A stretch of 64,000 bases of DNA from positions 1 through 64,000 of the forward strand of contig JBBEWH010000048.1 of the NCBI GenBank assembly GCA_037414955.1, in the 5' to 3' direction. This DNA comes from Phytohabitans sp037414955. GTDB lineage: Bacteria > Actinomycetota > Actinomycetes > Mycobacteriales > Micromonosporaceae. Every line of letters begins with the position of its first letter. Position 1 is the first letter of the stretch. Below are positions 8,420 through 17,142 of this stretch, in pieces. The notes under the pieces were generated by a model, which saw only the letters and a list, made by a program, of their open reading frames with translations, was not told the DNA's origin and ran no database searches. The translations under genes and the position numbers were made by a program.

Positions 8420-9021
8420 TGTTCGAGCGGTTCACTGATAGCGCCCGCGACGTCGTGAAGGACGCCCAGGCCGAGGCCCGGGAGCTGCGGCATCGCCACA
8501 TCGGCACGGAGCACCTCCTGCTCGCCCTGCTCCGGCAGGATGGGGGCGTCGCGGCCGCCGTCCTGCGCGACGCGGGGGTATATCCGGAGCAGGTCCGCGA
8601 CGACGTCCGGGCGATCATCGGCGAGCGGCCCGACCCGCTGGGCGCCGACGACGCCGAGGCGCTCCGGGCGATCGGCATCGATCTGGACGCGGTCCGGTCG
8701 AAGGTCGAGGAGACGTTCGGCGCCGGCGCGCTGGAGCCGGTACACGTCGGTGAGCCCCGCCGGCGCGGCCTGTTCCGCGGCCGCGAGCCCGGTCCGGTGG
8801 TGCGCGGCCACATCCCGTTCACGCCGCGCGCCAAGAAGGTGCTGGAGCTGTCGTTGCGCGAGGCGCTGCACCTGCGGCACAAGTACATCGGCACCGAGCA
8901 CATCCTGCTCGGCCTGGTGCGCGAGGGCGACGGGCTCGCGGCCAAGGTGCTGACCGACGCCGGCGTGCGGCTCGACGAGCTACGCCGCCACGTCCTCGAC
9001 ACCCTCCACCGCGCCGCCTGA
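8419..9021 (+). CDS. Double Clp-N domain protein (ClpC N-domain without ATPase)
   Basis: The 200-residue product contains two Clp_N repeats, about 1-70 (MFERFTDSARDVVKDAQAEA, RHIGTEHLLLALL) and about 130-195 (KVLELSLREALHLRHKYIGTEHILLGLV). The AAA+ modules of ClpC are absent. In ClpC this domain docks adaptors and substrates; a stand-alone version could sequester or deliver substrates, or titrate adaptors. ATG at 8419 is chosen over GTG at 8416 because it reproduces the ClpC N-terminus. It is coupled to the HTH gene by a TGATG overlap. Proteotoxic-stress regulation is plausible but not shown. Confidence 0.85.
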   Translation: MFERFTDSARDVVKDAQAEARELRHRHIGTEHLLLALLRQDGGVAAAVLRDAGVYPEQVRDDVRAIIGERPDPLGADDAEALRAIGIDLDAVRSKVEETFGAGALEPVHVGEPRRRGLFRGREPGPVVRGHIPFTPRAKKVLELSLREALHLRHKYIGTEHILLGLVREGDGLAAKVLTDAGVRLDELRRHVLDTLHRAA

Positions 9022-9026
9022 CTCCC

Positions 9027-9082
9027 CATGATCAAGGCGTCCTTCAAGTAGTTAGAACGACTTGAAGGACGCCTTGATCATG
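9027..9082. repeat. Family A palindrome, copy A4
   Basis: Full 56-bp palindrome (CTTCAAG type, loop around GTTAGAAC) between the convergent Clp-N and sialidase genes. Confidence 0.95.
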
Positions 9083-9090
9083 AAAGCGGG

Positions 9091-11571
9091 TCAGGAGACG
9101 GCGTCGAGGGGGAGGCGGAGGACGGCGCCGGTCACCGCCGTGTTGCTCGCCCGCACCTGCGCCAGCTCGTCGGTGGACAGCGCGCGCGGCCACACCCGCA
9201 CCTCGTCGATCGCGCCCTGGAACCGGTTCGCGCCGTCCGGACGCTGGCCGACCGCGAACCCCTCGATGCCGCCGCCGTGGCCGGCCGTGACCGAACCGGC
9301 CGGCGCGGCCGCCGCGGCGACCTGCGAGCCGTCCACCCACAGCGTCACCGTGCCGCCGGCCCGCCGCAGCACCACGTGATGCCACGCACCGTCCGCATAG
9401 GACTGCGCGGAGTTGACGCTGACCGCGCCGTTCGGCGTCTGCACCAGCGCGCGGAGGCGGCTGCTCCGCGGTTCGGCCCGCAGCCACAGCTGCGACACGT
9501 CCCCCATCCCGTACGCCCACAGGATCGCCTGGCTCCGGCTGGCCAGGCTGTAGCGGATCCAGGCCGCGGCGGTGAAGTCACCGCCGCCGAGGTTCAGCGC
9601 ATGCGTGTACCCCACGTGTGCCCAGTCGTCCGTGCCGTCCAGCCCGAGCGCGTTGCCGAACCGTCCCGCCGTGACGCCGGCGCCGCCCCGCACGAAGCCG
9701 TGGTTGCCCACCCCTGACGTGTCCGGAGTGGCGGGCCCGGGGGCGGTGAACGGCAGCCGCAGCACCGCACCCGCGATGTCGGTGCGGTTGTCCAGCCACA
9801 GGTTCTGGAGCTCGCCCGCCGTCAACCCCCGGCGGTAGAACCGCGTCTCGTCCAGGGCGCCGGTCAACCGGTTCGCGCCGTCCGGCCGCTGCCCGGCGTA
9901 CATCCGGAACGGCCGTGCGGGGCTCACCGTGCCGGCGGGCGCCGCGGCCGACGCCACCGCGGCGCCGTCCACCCACAGCGACAGCGTGCCGCCGGACCAC
10001 CGCAGCGCGACGTGATGCCACGCACCGTCCGCATAGGACTGCGCGGAGCTGACGAAAGCGGTGCCGCTCGCCGTCTGGAGTGCCGCGCGGATCCGGTTGC
10101 TGCCCGGCTCGGCGCGCAGCCAGAACTGCGGCGCGTCGAGCATCCCGTACCCCCAGATGATGGCCTGGTCGGCGGTGCTGGCGCCGTACCGGATCCAGGT
10201 CATGGCGGTGAAGTCGCCACTGCCGGCGGCGAGCGACTCGGCGAACGGGAACTGCACGTGGTCGTCGACGCCGTCCAGTCGCAGCGCCTCGTCGAACCGG
10301 CCGGGCACGAGCGTGGGGCCGCCCCGCAGGATCGCGTCGTTGTCCAATCCGGACAGATCGGGGCTGCGCGGGCCGGCGGCGCCGTCCGGCGGGCCGATCG
10401 CCGACTCGGTGAACCGCGCGAACCGGATCTGCTCGCGCGACTCCGACGCGCCCCCCTCGTACAACAGTCCTATCTCGCCGGTCACCAGCAGCGCCATGTC
10501 CGAGTACCCCGAGTAGAGGTCGTCGGTCACGTCCGTGCCCTCGGCCACCGCCTGCCAGGTGGCGCCCTCGTCGAATGTGGACCGGATCACCATGTCGCGC
10601 CGGTTCGTCGGGTGCGACGGCGCCGCGAACAGCACCCGGTTGTACTTGTCGCCCTGGTCGGTCGCGCGCAGCCGCAGCGTCGACGCCTGCACGGCGTCAG
10701 CCACCAACCCGGGCACGGTCGCGAACGGCGCGGCGAACGTCTCGCCGCCGTCCCTGCTGAGCGCGTAGGCGCGGTTGAGGCCGTCCGCGGACTCGCCGTT
10801 GTCGCGCGCGGCGGCGTAGATGGCGCCGTCGGTGCGTTCGAAGAGGCTCAGCTCCTGCGGCACGATCTCGCTCGTCGTGCGGATGTCCCGCGCGCCCACC
10901 TGCCAGGTGTCCCCGGCGTCGTCGGTGTAGACGAGTTGGGCGCCGTTGCGCTCCTGGGCGTCGGTGAAGTTCGTCCCCACCACGATGCGGCCCGCGTGCA
11001 CGCCACGCTGGAGCTGGATGCCGTGCCCCGGGCCGGTGGCGTACCAACCCCAGTCCGGCTGGTCGATGGCGTCCGCCAGGCTGCGGGCGTGGCCGAACGT
11101 CCGCCCGTCGTCGGTGCTGATCTGGAGGTACGGCGTGCGGGGCCGGTTGCTGTCGCCCGGGTTGAGGGTGGAGAGCAGGAGGATCCGGCCGCTTTCCATG
11201 TCGACGACCGGTGCCGGGTTGCCGCGGGTGACCGCCGCCGCCGGATTGCTGTCGGTGCCCTCGAGCACCACCGTGGGCGGCTGCGTCACGGGCGGGTTCC
11301 AGGTGCGGCCGTTGTCGTCGGACCGCCGCATCACGATGTCGATGTGACCGGTGTCGTTGCACCACGACGCACCGGCGATACGCTTCTCGGCGAAGGCGAG
11401 GAGGGCACCCGTCCGGGTGCGCACCAGGGCCGGGATGCGGTAACAGGCCGCGCCGAACGTGTCCCGCTGGAAGAGCACATCATAGGCAAGCTCGGCGGTG
11501 GCCGGCTTGATCGTCACGACGCCGAGCGCCGCGCCGACCAGGATCGCTATCGCACCACGCATCCACCGCAC
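9091..11571 (-). CDS. Secreted GH33 exo-sialidase with two LamG/ConA-like domains
   Basis: Sialidases release terminal sialic acid from glycans. The 826-residue product has a signal peptide (GAIAILVGAALGVV...ATA), the CYRIPALV motif with its catalytic Arg, and at least five Asp boxes (SDDNGRTW, STDDGRTF, DDAGDTW, SRDGGETF, FDEGATW) forming the propeller. Two related C-terminal concanavalin/LamG-3 modules of about 200 residues follow, each with SYADGAWHHV and LTAGELQNLW/LSTDELAQVR-type segments. GTG at 11571 is chosen because GGAGG lies six bases upstream and the signal peptide starts there; a longer frame reaches 11610. It lies in the insert between ddl and gpsA, so it is probably lineage-specific. 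Confidence 0.9.
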   Translation of the reverse strand: MRWMRGAIAILVGAALGVVTIKPATAELAYDVLFQRDTFGAACYRIPALVRTRTGALLAFAEKRIAGASWCNDTGHIDIVMRRSDDNGRTWNPPVTQPPTVVLEGTDSNPAAAVTRGNPAPVVDMESGRILLLSTLNPGDSNRPRTPYLQISTDDGRTFGHARSLADAIDQPDWGWYATGPGHGIQLQRGVHAGRIVVGTNFTDAQERNGAQLVYTDDAGDTWQVGARDIRTTSEIVPQELSLFERTDGAIYAAARDNGESADGLNRAYALSRDGGETFAAPFATVPGLVADAVQASTLRLRATDQGDKYNRVLFAAPSHPTNRRDMVIRSTFDEGATWQAVAEGTDVTDDLYSGYSDMALLVTGEIGLLYEGGASESREQIRFARFTESAIGPPDGAAGPRSPDLSGLDNDAILRGGPTLVPGRFDEALRLDGVDDHVQFPFAESLAAGSGDFTAMTWIRYGASTADQAIIWGYGMLDAPQFWLRAEPGSNRIRAALQTASGTAFVSSAQSYADGAWHHVALRWSGGTLSLWVDGAAVASAAAPAGTVSPARPFRMYAGQRPDGANRLTGALDETRFYRRGLTAGELQNLWLDNRTDIAGAVLRLPFTAPGPATPDTSGVGNHGFVRGGAGVTAGRFGNALGLDGTDDWAHVGYTHALNLGGGDFTAAAWIRYSLASRSQAILWAYGMGDVSQLWLRAEPRSSRLRALVQTPNGAVSVNSAQSYADGAWHHVVLRRAGGTVTLWVDGSQVAAAAAPAGSVTAGHGGGIEGFAVGQRPDGANRFQGAIDEVRVWPRALSTDELAQVRASNTAVTGAVLRLPLDAVS

Positions 11572-11650
11572 CGCACGCCTCCATCGAAGAATATCACCAC
11601 GTAACGGCACCCTAACGCAAAAAACTTACCGCCCCAAGATCAAAACCCTC

Positions 11651-11755
11651 TCCGCCGATCAAGGCCCTGTCCGCCGATCAAGGGCTCCGGCACCTGGATC
11701 CGAGATCAAACCATGGGCCCGAGCCCTTGATCGGCGGGGTTGGCCTTGATCGGCG
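11651..11755. repeat. Family B nested inverted repeat, copy B1
   Basis: Contains GCCGATCAAGGGCTC...GAGCCCTTGATCGGCG arms around a TGGATCCGAGATCAAACCA centre, with outer GATCAAGG/CCTTGATC arms. It lies between the divergent sialidase and serine-hydrolase genes and must overlap any promoter for the latter. Confidence 0.85.
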
Positions 11756-11817
11756 CGAGGGGGGCGGGCTATGCCGGAAAGGGCTGGTCGTAGCGCCTTC
11801 TCAGCCGGCATGACACC

Positions 11818-13179
11818 ATGTGCCGCGTGTCTGTATCCCGGAGAAGCGTGCTCGGCGTCGGGCTCGCCGCGGTCACGTCCGGCCTCGCTGGCTGCGCCGG
11901 CTCGAAGCCGCCGGCCTGGACGGCTGGCGAGCCGACCGGGCCGCCGGGTGCCGGCGCGGGTGCCGCCGGGGTGAAGCCGGTGCGCACCGCCACGCCGTCC
12001 CCCTCGCCGGCGGCCACCAAGCCCCGCCGGGTCGCGTCGTACGAGGCGAAGCTCACCGCCGAGCTGCGCCGGTTCCTGAAGCCCACACCGGAGAACCCCA
12101 ACCATCCGACGTACGCCGGCGCGGTCGCGCTCACCATGATCAACGGCGCGGTGCACAGCCACGTCAACGTCGGGCACGCCCTCCGCTACGGCGCCGGGCC
12201 CGTCGACCTCGCCGAGGCGCAGCGGGTACCCATGTACCGCGACTCGATCTTCGACCTCGCCTCGCTGACCAAGGTGTACGCGTCGATCCTGCTCCTCCAG
12301 CAGGTGGACAGCGGCAAGGTCGACCTGTCCGCGCCGGTGGTCAGCTACCTGCCGGAGTTCACCGGCACGGGCAAGGACAAGGTCACCGTCCAGATGCTGC
12401 TGACGCACACCAGCGGCCTGCCGGTCGGCGCGCAGGTCGCCGGCCTGCCCAACCTGGCCGCGAAGCGCGCGGCTGTCCTGAAGACCGCGCTGATGAGCGG
12501 CGTGACACCCGGCGACGCGTTCCGGTACTCCAGCGTCGGCCTCATGGTCGCCGCCATGCTGGTCGAGAAGGTCACCGGTAAGTCACTGGACCAGGCGCTC
12601 AAGGCCGGCATCACCGGGCCGCTCGGGCTGCGCGACACCGGCTTCAAGCCGCTCACCTGGCTCAGCGCGCACGACCAGGCGCAGCGGCTGGTGGCCACCG
12701 ACGCCCGCTCCTCGCGCGGCCTGCTGCGCGGCGTCGTCCACGACGACGTCACCAACCAGATGGGCGGCGTCGCGGGCAGCGCCGGCGTCTTCGCCACCGC
12801 CAAGGACGTGGCCGTGATCGGGCAGCTGCTGCTGAACGGCGGCACCTACAACGGCAAGCGCGTCCTCGCCGCGGACACCGTCCGCCGGATGCTCACCAAC
12901 GCCAACGCGGGCCTGCCGGCGCACGACCCGGAGCGCCCGGGTCGCCCTTCCGACCACGGGCTCGGCGTCGTGCTGCGCCAGCCCTGGTTCATGGGCGGGC
13001 TGTCGACGGCGGCGACGTTCGGGCACACCGGCTTCACGGGCACGTCGTTGCTGGTCGAGCCGCGCCGCAAGCTCGTCTTCGTGCTGCTGACCAACCGCGC
13101 CCACCCGAACTGGAGCTGGGCCAACCCCGACCCGATGCGCGCCGCGCTGGCCAACATCCTCGCCACCGCCCTCCCCTGA
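11818..13179 (+). CDS. Tat/lipoprotein serine hydrolase of the class C beta-lactamase fold
   Basis: The 453-residue protein starts with a twin-arginine-like SRRSVLGVGL segment followed by lipobox LAGC, implying a membrane-anchored exported protein. After a Pro/Ala/Thr linker (about 30-70) comes a penicillin-binding/beta-lactamase fold. It has SLTK as the SxxK catalytic motif, a YSS triad in place of YxN, LLTHTSGLPVG, and HTGFTGTS near the end as the HxG/KTG equivalent. Members act as esterases, D-aminopeptidases or DD-peptidases; true beta-lactamase activity is not implied. The start is uncertain: GTG at 11827 is equally possible and no good ribosome binding site is seen for either. Confidence 0.85.
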   Translation: MCRVSVSRRSVLGVGLAAVTSGLAGCAGSKPPAWTAGEPTGPPGAGAGAAGVKPVRTATPSPSPAATKPRRVASYEAKLTAELRRFLKPTPENPNHPTYAGAVALTMINGAVHSHVNVGHALRYGAGPVDLAEAQRVPMYRDSIFDLASLTKVYASILLLQQVDSGKVDLSAPVVSYLPEFTGTGKDKVTVQMLLTHTSGLPVGAQVAGLPNLAAKRAAVLKTALMSGVTPGDAFRYSSVGLMVAAMLVEKVTGKSLDQALKAGITGPLGLRDTGFKPLTWLSAHDQAQRLVATDARSSRGLLRGVVHDDVTNQMGGVAGSAGVFATAKDVAVIGQLLLNGGTYNGKRVLAADTVRRMLTNANAGLPAHDPERPGRPSDHGLGVVLRQPWFMGGLSTAATFGHTGFTGTSLLVEPRRKLVFVLLTNRAHPNWSWANPDPMRAALANILATALP

Positions 13180-13195
13180 TCGCCGCCACCCCTCC

Positions 13196-13251
13196 CACGA
13201 TCAAGGCGTCCTTCAAGTAGTTCTAACGACTTGAAGGACGCCTTGATCACA
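13196..13251. repeat. Family A palindrome, copy A5
   Basis: Full stem of the CTTCAAG type with eroded outer bases (ACGATCAAG / CTTGATCAC). Its right arm contains the TGA stop codon of the minus-strand PLP enzyme. Confidence 0.92.
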
Positions 13252-14344
13252 GGGAAGAGAGGATGTCGGCGAGGAGGTCGTCCGGGTCTTCGATGCCGCA
13301 GGAGAGGCGGACGAAGCCCGGCGGGGTGTCGTCGCCCCACTGGGCTCGCCGGTCGGCGCTCGTGTGCAGGCCGCCGAACGAGGTCGCGGCGGCCACCAGC
13401 CGCGACGCGGTCAGGAAGCGCGCCACCCGCTCGGCACTGCCCAGGTCGAACGAGACCACGCCGGGAAAGCGGCGCATCTGCCGGCTCGCCACCGGATACG
13501 CGGGGTCGCCGGGCTGCCCCGGCCACCGTACCCACTCCACATCGGAGCGCGCGGCCAGCGCGTCGGCGACGGCGGCCGCGTTGGCACTCTGCCGGGCCAG
13601 CCGGAGATCCAGTGTGGCCAGTGACCGGTGCGCGAGCCACGCCTCGAACGGGCCGGGCACCGCACCGGTCTGGTTGCGCCACGTCGTGATGCGCTCGAGC
13701 AGCGACGCGGAGCGGGTGGCGGCGTAGCCGAGCAACAGGTCTGAGTGGCCGGTCAGCGCCTTGGTGCCGGACGCCACCGAGACGTCGGCGCCGAGGTCGA
13801 GCGGCCGCTGGCCGAGCGGCGTCGCGGTGGTGTTGTCGACCGCGACGAGCGCGCCCGCTGCCCGGGCCGCCGCCGACACGGCGGCGAGGTCGCACACGTC
13901 CAGGCCCGGGTTCGCCGGCGTCTCCAGCAGGACGAGCCGCACGCCCGCGAACGACGGATACGGGCCCGCGGTCGGCACCTGACCCACCTGTACCCCGATG
14001 GCCTCCAGTGTGGACGCGGCGAACTTGCGCACCGCGTAGTAGCCGTCGCTGGGCAGCAGGACGGTGTCGCCGGGCCGGAGCACCGCCAGGAGCAGCGCGG
14101 TGATGGCCGCCTGCCCGCTGGCGAAGGCGCGGCAGTCGCCACCCTCCAGCCCGCCGATGGCGTCTTCGAGCGCGCGCCAGGTCGGGTTGTCGGTGCGCCC
14201 GTAGCCGTCGGCGGCGGCGGCCGGGCCGGCGACCGGGTCGAGGTGGTACGGCGCCGCGAACACCGGTCCAGGCAGGAACGGCTGCCCTGCCACCGGCTCG
14301 GGCAGTCCAGCGTGGACACACCGGGTGCCGTCACCAAGAGTCAT
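13247..14344 (-). CDS. Cys/Met-metabolism PLP-dependent enzyme (cystathionine gamma-synthase/lyase family)
   Basis: Fold-type I PLP enzyme of the transsulfuration family. The 365-residue product begins MTLGDGTRCVHAGL, typical of the family. It carries YGRTDNPTWRALEDAI, SGQAAITALL, VAVDNTTATPLGQRPL with the PLP-binding Asp, and the Schiff-base lysine in SVASGTKALTGHSD. Whether it is a gamma-synthase, gamma-lyase or related enzyme cannot be told from sequence alone. Its ATG overlaps the gpsA TGA (ATGA), so it is co-translated with gpsA. Its own stop lies inside palindrome A5. Confidence 0.9.
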   Translation of the reverse strand: MTLGDGTRCVHAGLPEPVAGQPFLPGPVFAAPYHLDPVAGPAAAADGYGRTDNPTWRALEDAIGGLEGGDCRAFASGQAAITALLLAVLRPGDTVLLPSDGYYAVRKFAASTLEAIGVQVGQVPTAGPYPSFAGVRLVLLETPANPGLDVCDLAAVSAAARAAGALVAVDNTTATPLGQRPLDLGADVSVASGTKALTGHSDLLLGYAATRSASLLERITTWRNQTGAVPGPFEAWLAHRSLATLDLRLARQSANAAAVADALAARSDVEWVRWPGQPGDPAYPVASRQMRRFPGVVSFDLGSAERVARFLTASRLVAAATSFGGLHTSADRRAQWGDDTPPGFVRLSCGIEDPDDLLADILSSL

Positions 14345-15336
14345 TCCGGCTTGGTCTCCCGGCTCATCAGATCCTTCAGCGCGATGCGCGGGTCCAACCC
14401 CTCGTGGCAGACCCGTTCCACGTGCTCGGTGATCGGCATGTCCACATGGTGCGCGCGGGCGAGGTCCCGGATCGAGAGGCAGCTCTTCACGCCCTCGGCG
14501 GTCTGGCGGGTGGCCGCCTGCGCCTCCTCGAGGCTCTCGCCACGACCGAGGTGCTCGCCGAACGTGCGGTTCCGGGACAGCGGTGACGAGCACGTGGCGA
14601 CCAGGTCACCCAGCCCGGCGAGGCCGGCGAAGGTGAGCGGGTCGGCGCCCATCGCGGCGCCCAGCCGGGCGGTCTCGGCCAGCCCGCGGGTGATGAGCAT
14701 GGCCTTGGTGTTGTCGCCCAGCCGCATCGCGGTCGCCATGCCGTACGCCAGCGCGATCACGTTCTTCACCGCGCCGCCGAGCTCGCAGCCCACCACGTCG
14801 TCGTTGGTGTACGGCCGGAAGTACGGCGTGGTGATCGCCCGCTGCACCAGCGTCGCCCGGGTGATGTCGACGCCCGCGACGACCGTGGCGGCCGGCTGCT
14901 CGGCGGCGAGCTCCGCGGCCAGGTTCGGCCCGGACACCACCACGACCCGGTCGGCGGACACCCCGGCGGTCTCGGTGACCACCTCGCTCATCCGCTTGAG
15001 CGTGCCCAGCTCGATGCCCTTCATCAGGGAGACCAGCGTGGCGTCGGGCGCCAGGAACGCGGCCCACCCGGTCAGGTTGCCGCGCAGGGTCTGCGACGGT
15101 ACGGCGAGCACCACCAGGTCGGCACCCGCGATCGCCTCGTGGGCGTCGGAGGTGGCGGTGACCCGCTCCGGCAGCCGCACCGCCGGCAGGTAGTCAGGGT
15201 TGGTGCCGTACTGCCGGATGGCCGCCGCGACCGGTTCGCGCCGCGCCCAGATGGTGACGTCGGCACCGGCGTCGGCGAGCAGCTTGGCGAACGCCGTACC
15301 CCAGGAGCCGGCCCCCAGCACAGCAGCGGTGGTCAT
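14341..15336 (-). CDS. gpsA: Glycerol-3-phosphate dehydrogenase [NAD(P)+]
   Basis: GpsA reduces dihydroxyacetone phosphate to sn-glycerol-3-phosphate for phospholipid synthesis. The 331-residue product has the N-terminal Rossmann GAGSWGTAFAKLLADAG, LVSLMKGIE, SGPNLAAE, the catalytic-lysine segment GGAVKNVIALAYG and GLGDLVATCSS. The start at 15336 is fixed by its overlap with the end of plsC (ATGA) and by the exact Rossmann beginning. It is followed by the PLP enzyme, again with ATGA overlap. This is the Rv2982c position. Confidence 0.96.
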   Translation of the reverse strand: MTTAAVLGAGSWGTAFAKLLADAGADVTIWARREPVAAAIRQYGTNPDYLPAVRLPERVTATSDAHEAIAGADLVVLAVPSQTLRGNLTGWAAFLAPDATLVSLMKGIELGTLKRMSEVVTETAGVSADRVVVVSGPNLAAELAAEQPAATVVAGVDITRATLVQRAITTPYFRPYTNDDVVGCELGGAVKNVIALAYGMATAMRLGDNTKAMLITRGLAETARLGAAMGADPLTFAGLAGLGDLVATCSSPLSRNRTFGEHLGRGESLEEAQAATRQTAEGVKSCLSIRDLARAHHVDMPITEHVERVCHEGLDPRIALKDLMSRETKPE

Positions 15337-16052
15337 GCGTGATCTCCCTTCACAGGTGCCCACAGCGGCGGCGGGGTCTCCTCGCGGATCTCGGCGAGCA
15401 GGTCGCGGACCCGCAGCATGATCTCGCCGGTCATCTCCTCCAGGATGGCGCGGGTGGGCTCCGCGCCCGCCCATTTGCCGAAGTCGACCGGCGGGCCGGC
15501 GGCGATGCTGATAGGCGTGCGCGGCCGCAGCCCGACCTTCTTGGTGCGCGGGTCGAAGAACCGGTGCGCCCCCCACATCGCCACCGGGATCACCGGTGCG
15601 CCGGTGGCCAGGGCGAGCCGGGCCGCACCGGTCTTGCCCTGCATCGGCCAGAGGCCGGGCTCGCGGGTGGTGGTGCCTTCCGGGTACATGATCACCGCGC
15701 CGCCCTCTCGGATGGCGGCCGTGAGCGCCTCCAGGGACTTGGCGGCGTCGACCGAGCCGCGCTCGACCGGTATCTGCTGCGCCCGCAGGATGATCTTGCC
15801 GACGATCGGCACCTTGAAGATGCTCGCCTTGCCGAGGAAGCGGGGCCAGCGGCCGGCGTCATAGACGAAGTGCGCGCAGATCAGCGGGTCGGTGTGGGAG
15901 TGGTGGTTGGGCGTGATGATCACGCCGCCGGTCGCCGGGATGTGCTCCAGCCCGGTCCAGGTGCGCTTGGTCATCGGGGTGAGGATGCCCTTGACGACGA
16001 TGACGATAAACCGCCGCAAAAACCCCAATCTTCGTGGCGCCGTCCGTCTCAC
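15333..16052 (-). CDS. plsC: 1-acylglycerol-3-phosphate O-acyltransferase (PlsC family)
   Basis: Acylates lysophosphatidic acid to phosphatidic acid at the membrane, consistent with gpsA directly downstream. The 239-residue product carries the HX4D block NHHSHTD, the GKASIFKVPIVG region, and the substrate-binding PEGTTTREP, followed by GAPVIPVAMWG. GTG at 16052 is chosen because a strong GGAGGAGAGG lies just upstream; a frame continues further up without support. The specific acyl donor and acceptor are assigned from the family and neighbour. Confidence 0.9.
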   Translation of the reverse strand: MRRTAPRRLGFLRRFIVIVVKGILTPMTKRTWTGLEHIPATGGVIITPNHHSHTDPLICAHFVYDAGRWPRFLGKASIFKVPIVGKIILRAQQIPVERGSVDAAKSLEALTAAIREGGAVIMYPEGTTTREPGLWPMQGKTGAARLALATGAPVIPVAMWGAHRFFDPRTKKVGLRPRTPISIAAGPPVDFGKWAGAEPTRAILEEMTGEIMLRVRDLLAEIREETPPPLWAPVKGDHA

Positions 16053-16222
16053 GGCCCTCTCCTCCTCCACCACCGGCGCCGCCCGCCGGACGCCAGGGAG
16101 AAATCATGCCTGCTGGCGCCCCCTCCAGCCAACGCGCACGGCACCACCGCCGCACCGCGCACGGCGCCGCCGCGCGCGCACGCCGGATCGAGTCGCGATG
16201 GGCGGTCTGTCAGGATGGGCGT

Positions 16223-16963
16223 GTGGATGAGCCGAGGTGGACGGTGGTGCTGCCGGTCAAGCGCCTCGACGCGGCGAAGAGCCGGCTGCGTGGCGCGTTG
16301 CCCGGCGTGCCACACGAACGGCTCGCGCTCGCGCTCGCGCTGGACACCACCACCGCCATCCTCGCCTGCGGACGGGTCGCCGAGCTCATCGCCGTCACGG
16401 ACGACCCGGACGCCGGTAAGGCACTGGCCGGGCTGGGCGCGCACGTCGTACCCGATCGTCCGCGCGCCGGGCTGAACGCGGCCTTTCGCTACGGTGCCAG
16501 CCTCGCCCCGCGGGACCACTGGGTCGCCGCACTCGCCGCGGACCTGCCCGCGCTCCGGCCGGAAGAGCTGACGGCGGCGCTGGACGCCGCCGGCGCCGGG
16601 CAGCGGCGCTTCGTCGCGGACGCCCCCGGCACGGGCACCGTATTGCTGGCCGCGCCGCCCGGCTCTCCCCTCGAGCCATGGTTCGGGGACGGATCGGCGA
16701 GCGCGCACCGGCGGTCGGGCGCGGTCGCGCTCACGGGCGAGTGGCCGACACTGCGCCGGGACGTGGATACCGCCGGCGATCTGGCCGCGGCCGCACTGCT
16801 CGGGCTCGGCGAGCACACCGCGGCGCTGCGCGCGGACGCGTCCCGGGCGCCCGCGCACACCGATGACGCGGCGCACACCGCTGATGTGAGAGGAGGCGGT
16901 CATGCAGGGAACGGTCGCGACGTACGATCCGGAGACCCGTTCCGGGACCGTGCTGCTGGATGA
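16223..16963 (+). CDS. fbiD: Phosphoenolpyruvate/2-phospholactate guanylyltransferase (F420 synthesis)
   Basis: CofC/FbiD couples GTP to phospholactate or, in mycobacteria, phosphoenolpyruvate to make the activated side chain of coenzyme F420. The protein starts VDEPRWTVVLPVKRLDAAKSRL, the family's nucleotide-binding N-terminus, and has VTDDPDAGKAL, GLNAAFRYG, ALAADLPALRPEEL and RRDVDTAGDL. At 246 residues it is longer than usual: the last 30-40 residues are Ala/Asp/Gly/Arg-rich and the final 20 overlap the next gene in another frame. It lies divergent from plsC-gpsA, as Rv2983 does from Rv2982c. Confidence 0.92.
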   Translation: MDEPRWTVVLPVKRLDAAKSRLRGALPGVPHERLALALALDTTTAILACGRVAELIAVTDDPDAGKALAGLGAHVVPDRPRAGLNAAFRYGASLAPRDHWVAALAADLPALRPEELTAALDAAGAGQRRFVADAPGTGTVLLAAPPGSPLEPWFGDGSASAHRRSGAVALTGEWPTLRRDVDTAGDLAAAALLGLGEHTAALRADASRAPAHTDDAAHTADVRGGGHAGNGRDVRSGDPFRDRAAG

Positions 16964-17102
16964 CGGCAGCGCGCTGGCGTTCCCGGCGGAGGCGTTCGCG
17001 GCGTCGGGGCTCCGGCTGCTGCGGCTCGGGCAGCGCCTGCAGATCGAGACGAACGAATCTGGCCTGGTAACCAAGGTTAGTTTGCCCACTTTTGCGCGCT
17101 GA
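16902..17102 (+). CDS. Small cold-shock-like/OB-fold protein
   Basis: The 66-residue product begins MQGTVATYDPETRSGTVLLDDG and resembles a degenerate cold-shock/OB barrel (GTV..YD...GSG-like beta strands), without clear RNP motifs. An excellent GAGAGGAGG ribosome binding site precedes the ATG, although the start lies 62 bases inside fbiD. Nucleic-acid binding is an inference from fold resemblance only. It is probably expressed with ppk, which begins 40 bases downstream. Confidence 0.75.
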   Translation: MQGTVATYDPETRSGTVLLDDGSALAFPAEAFAASGLRLLRLGQRLQIETNESGLVTKVSLPTFAR

Positions 17103-17142
17103 GTTCACCCAACGTTTACCGCTTTTGGGTGATGATGATTCA

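Noticed and set aside
7747..8901. A 384-residue minus-strand frame across the HTH and Clp-N genes
   Set aside because: It runs antisense to two recognised proteins and over the palindromic operators, and has no ribosome binding site.
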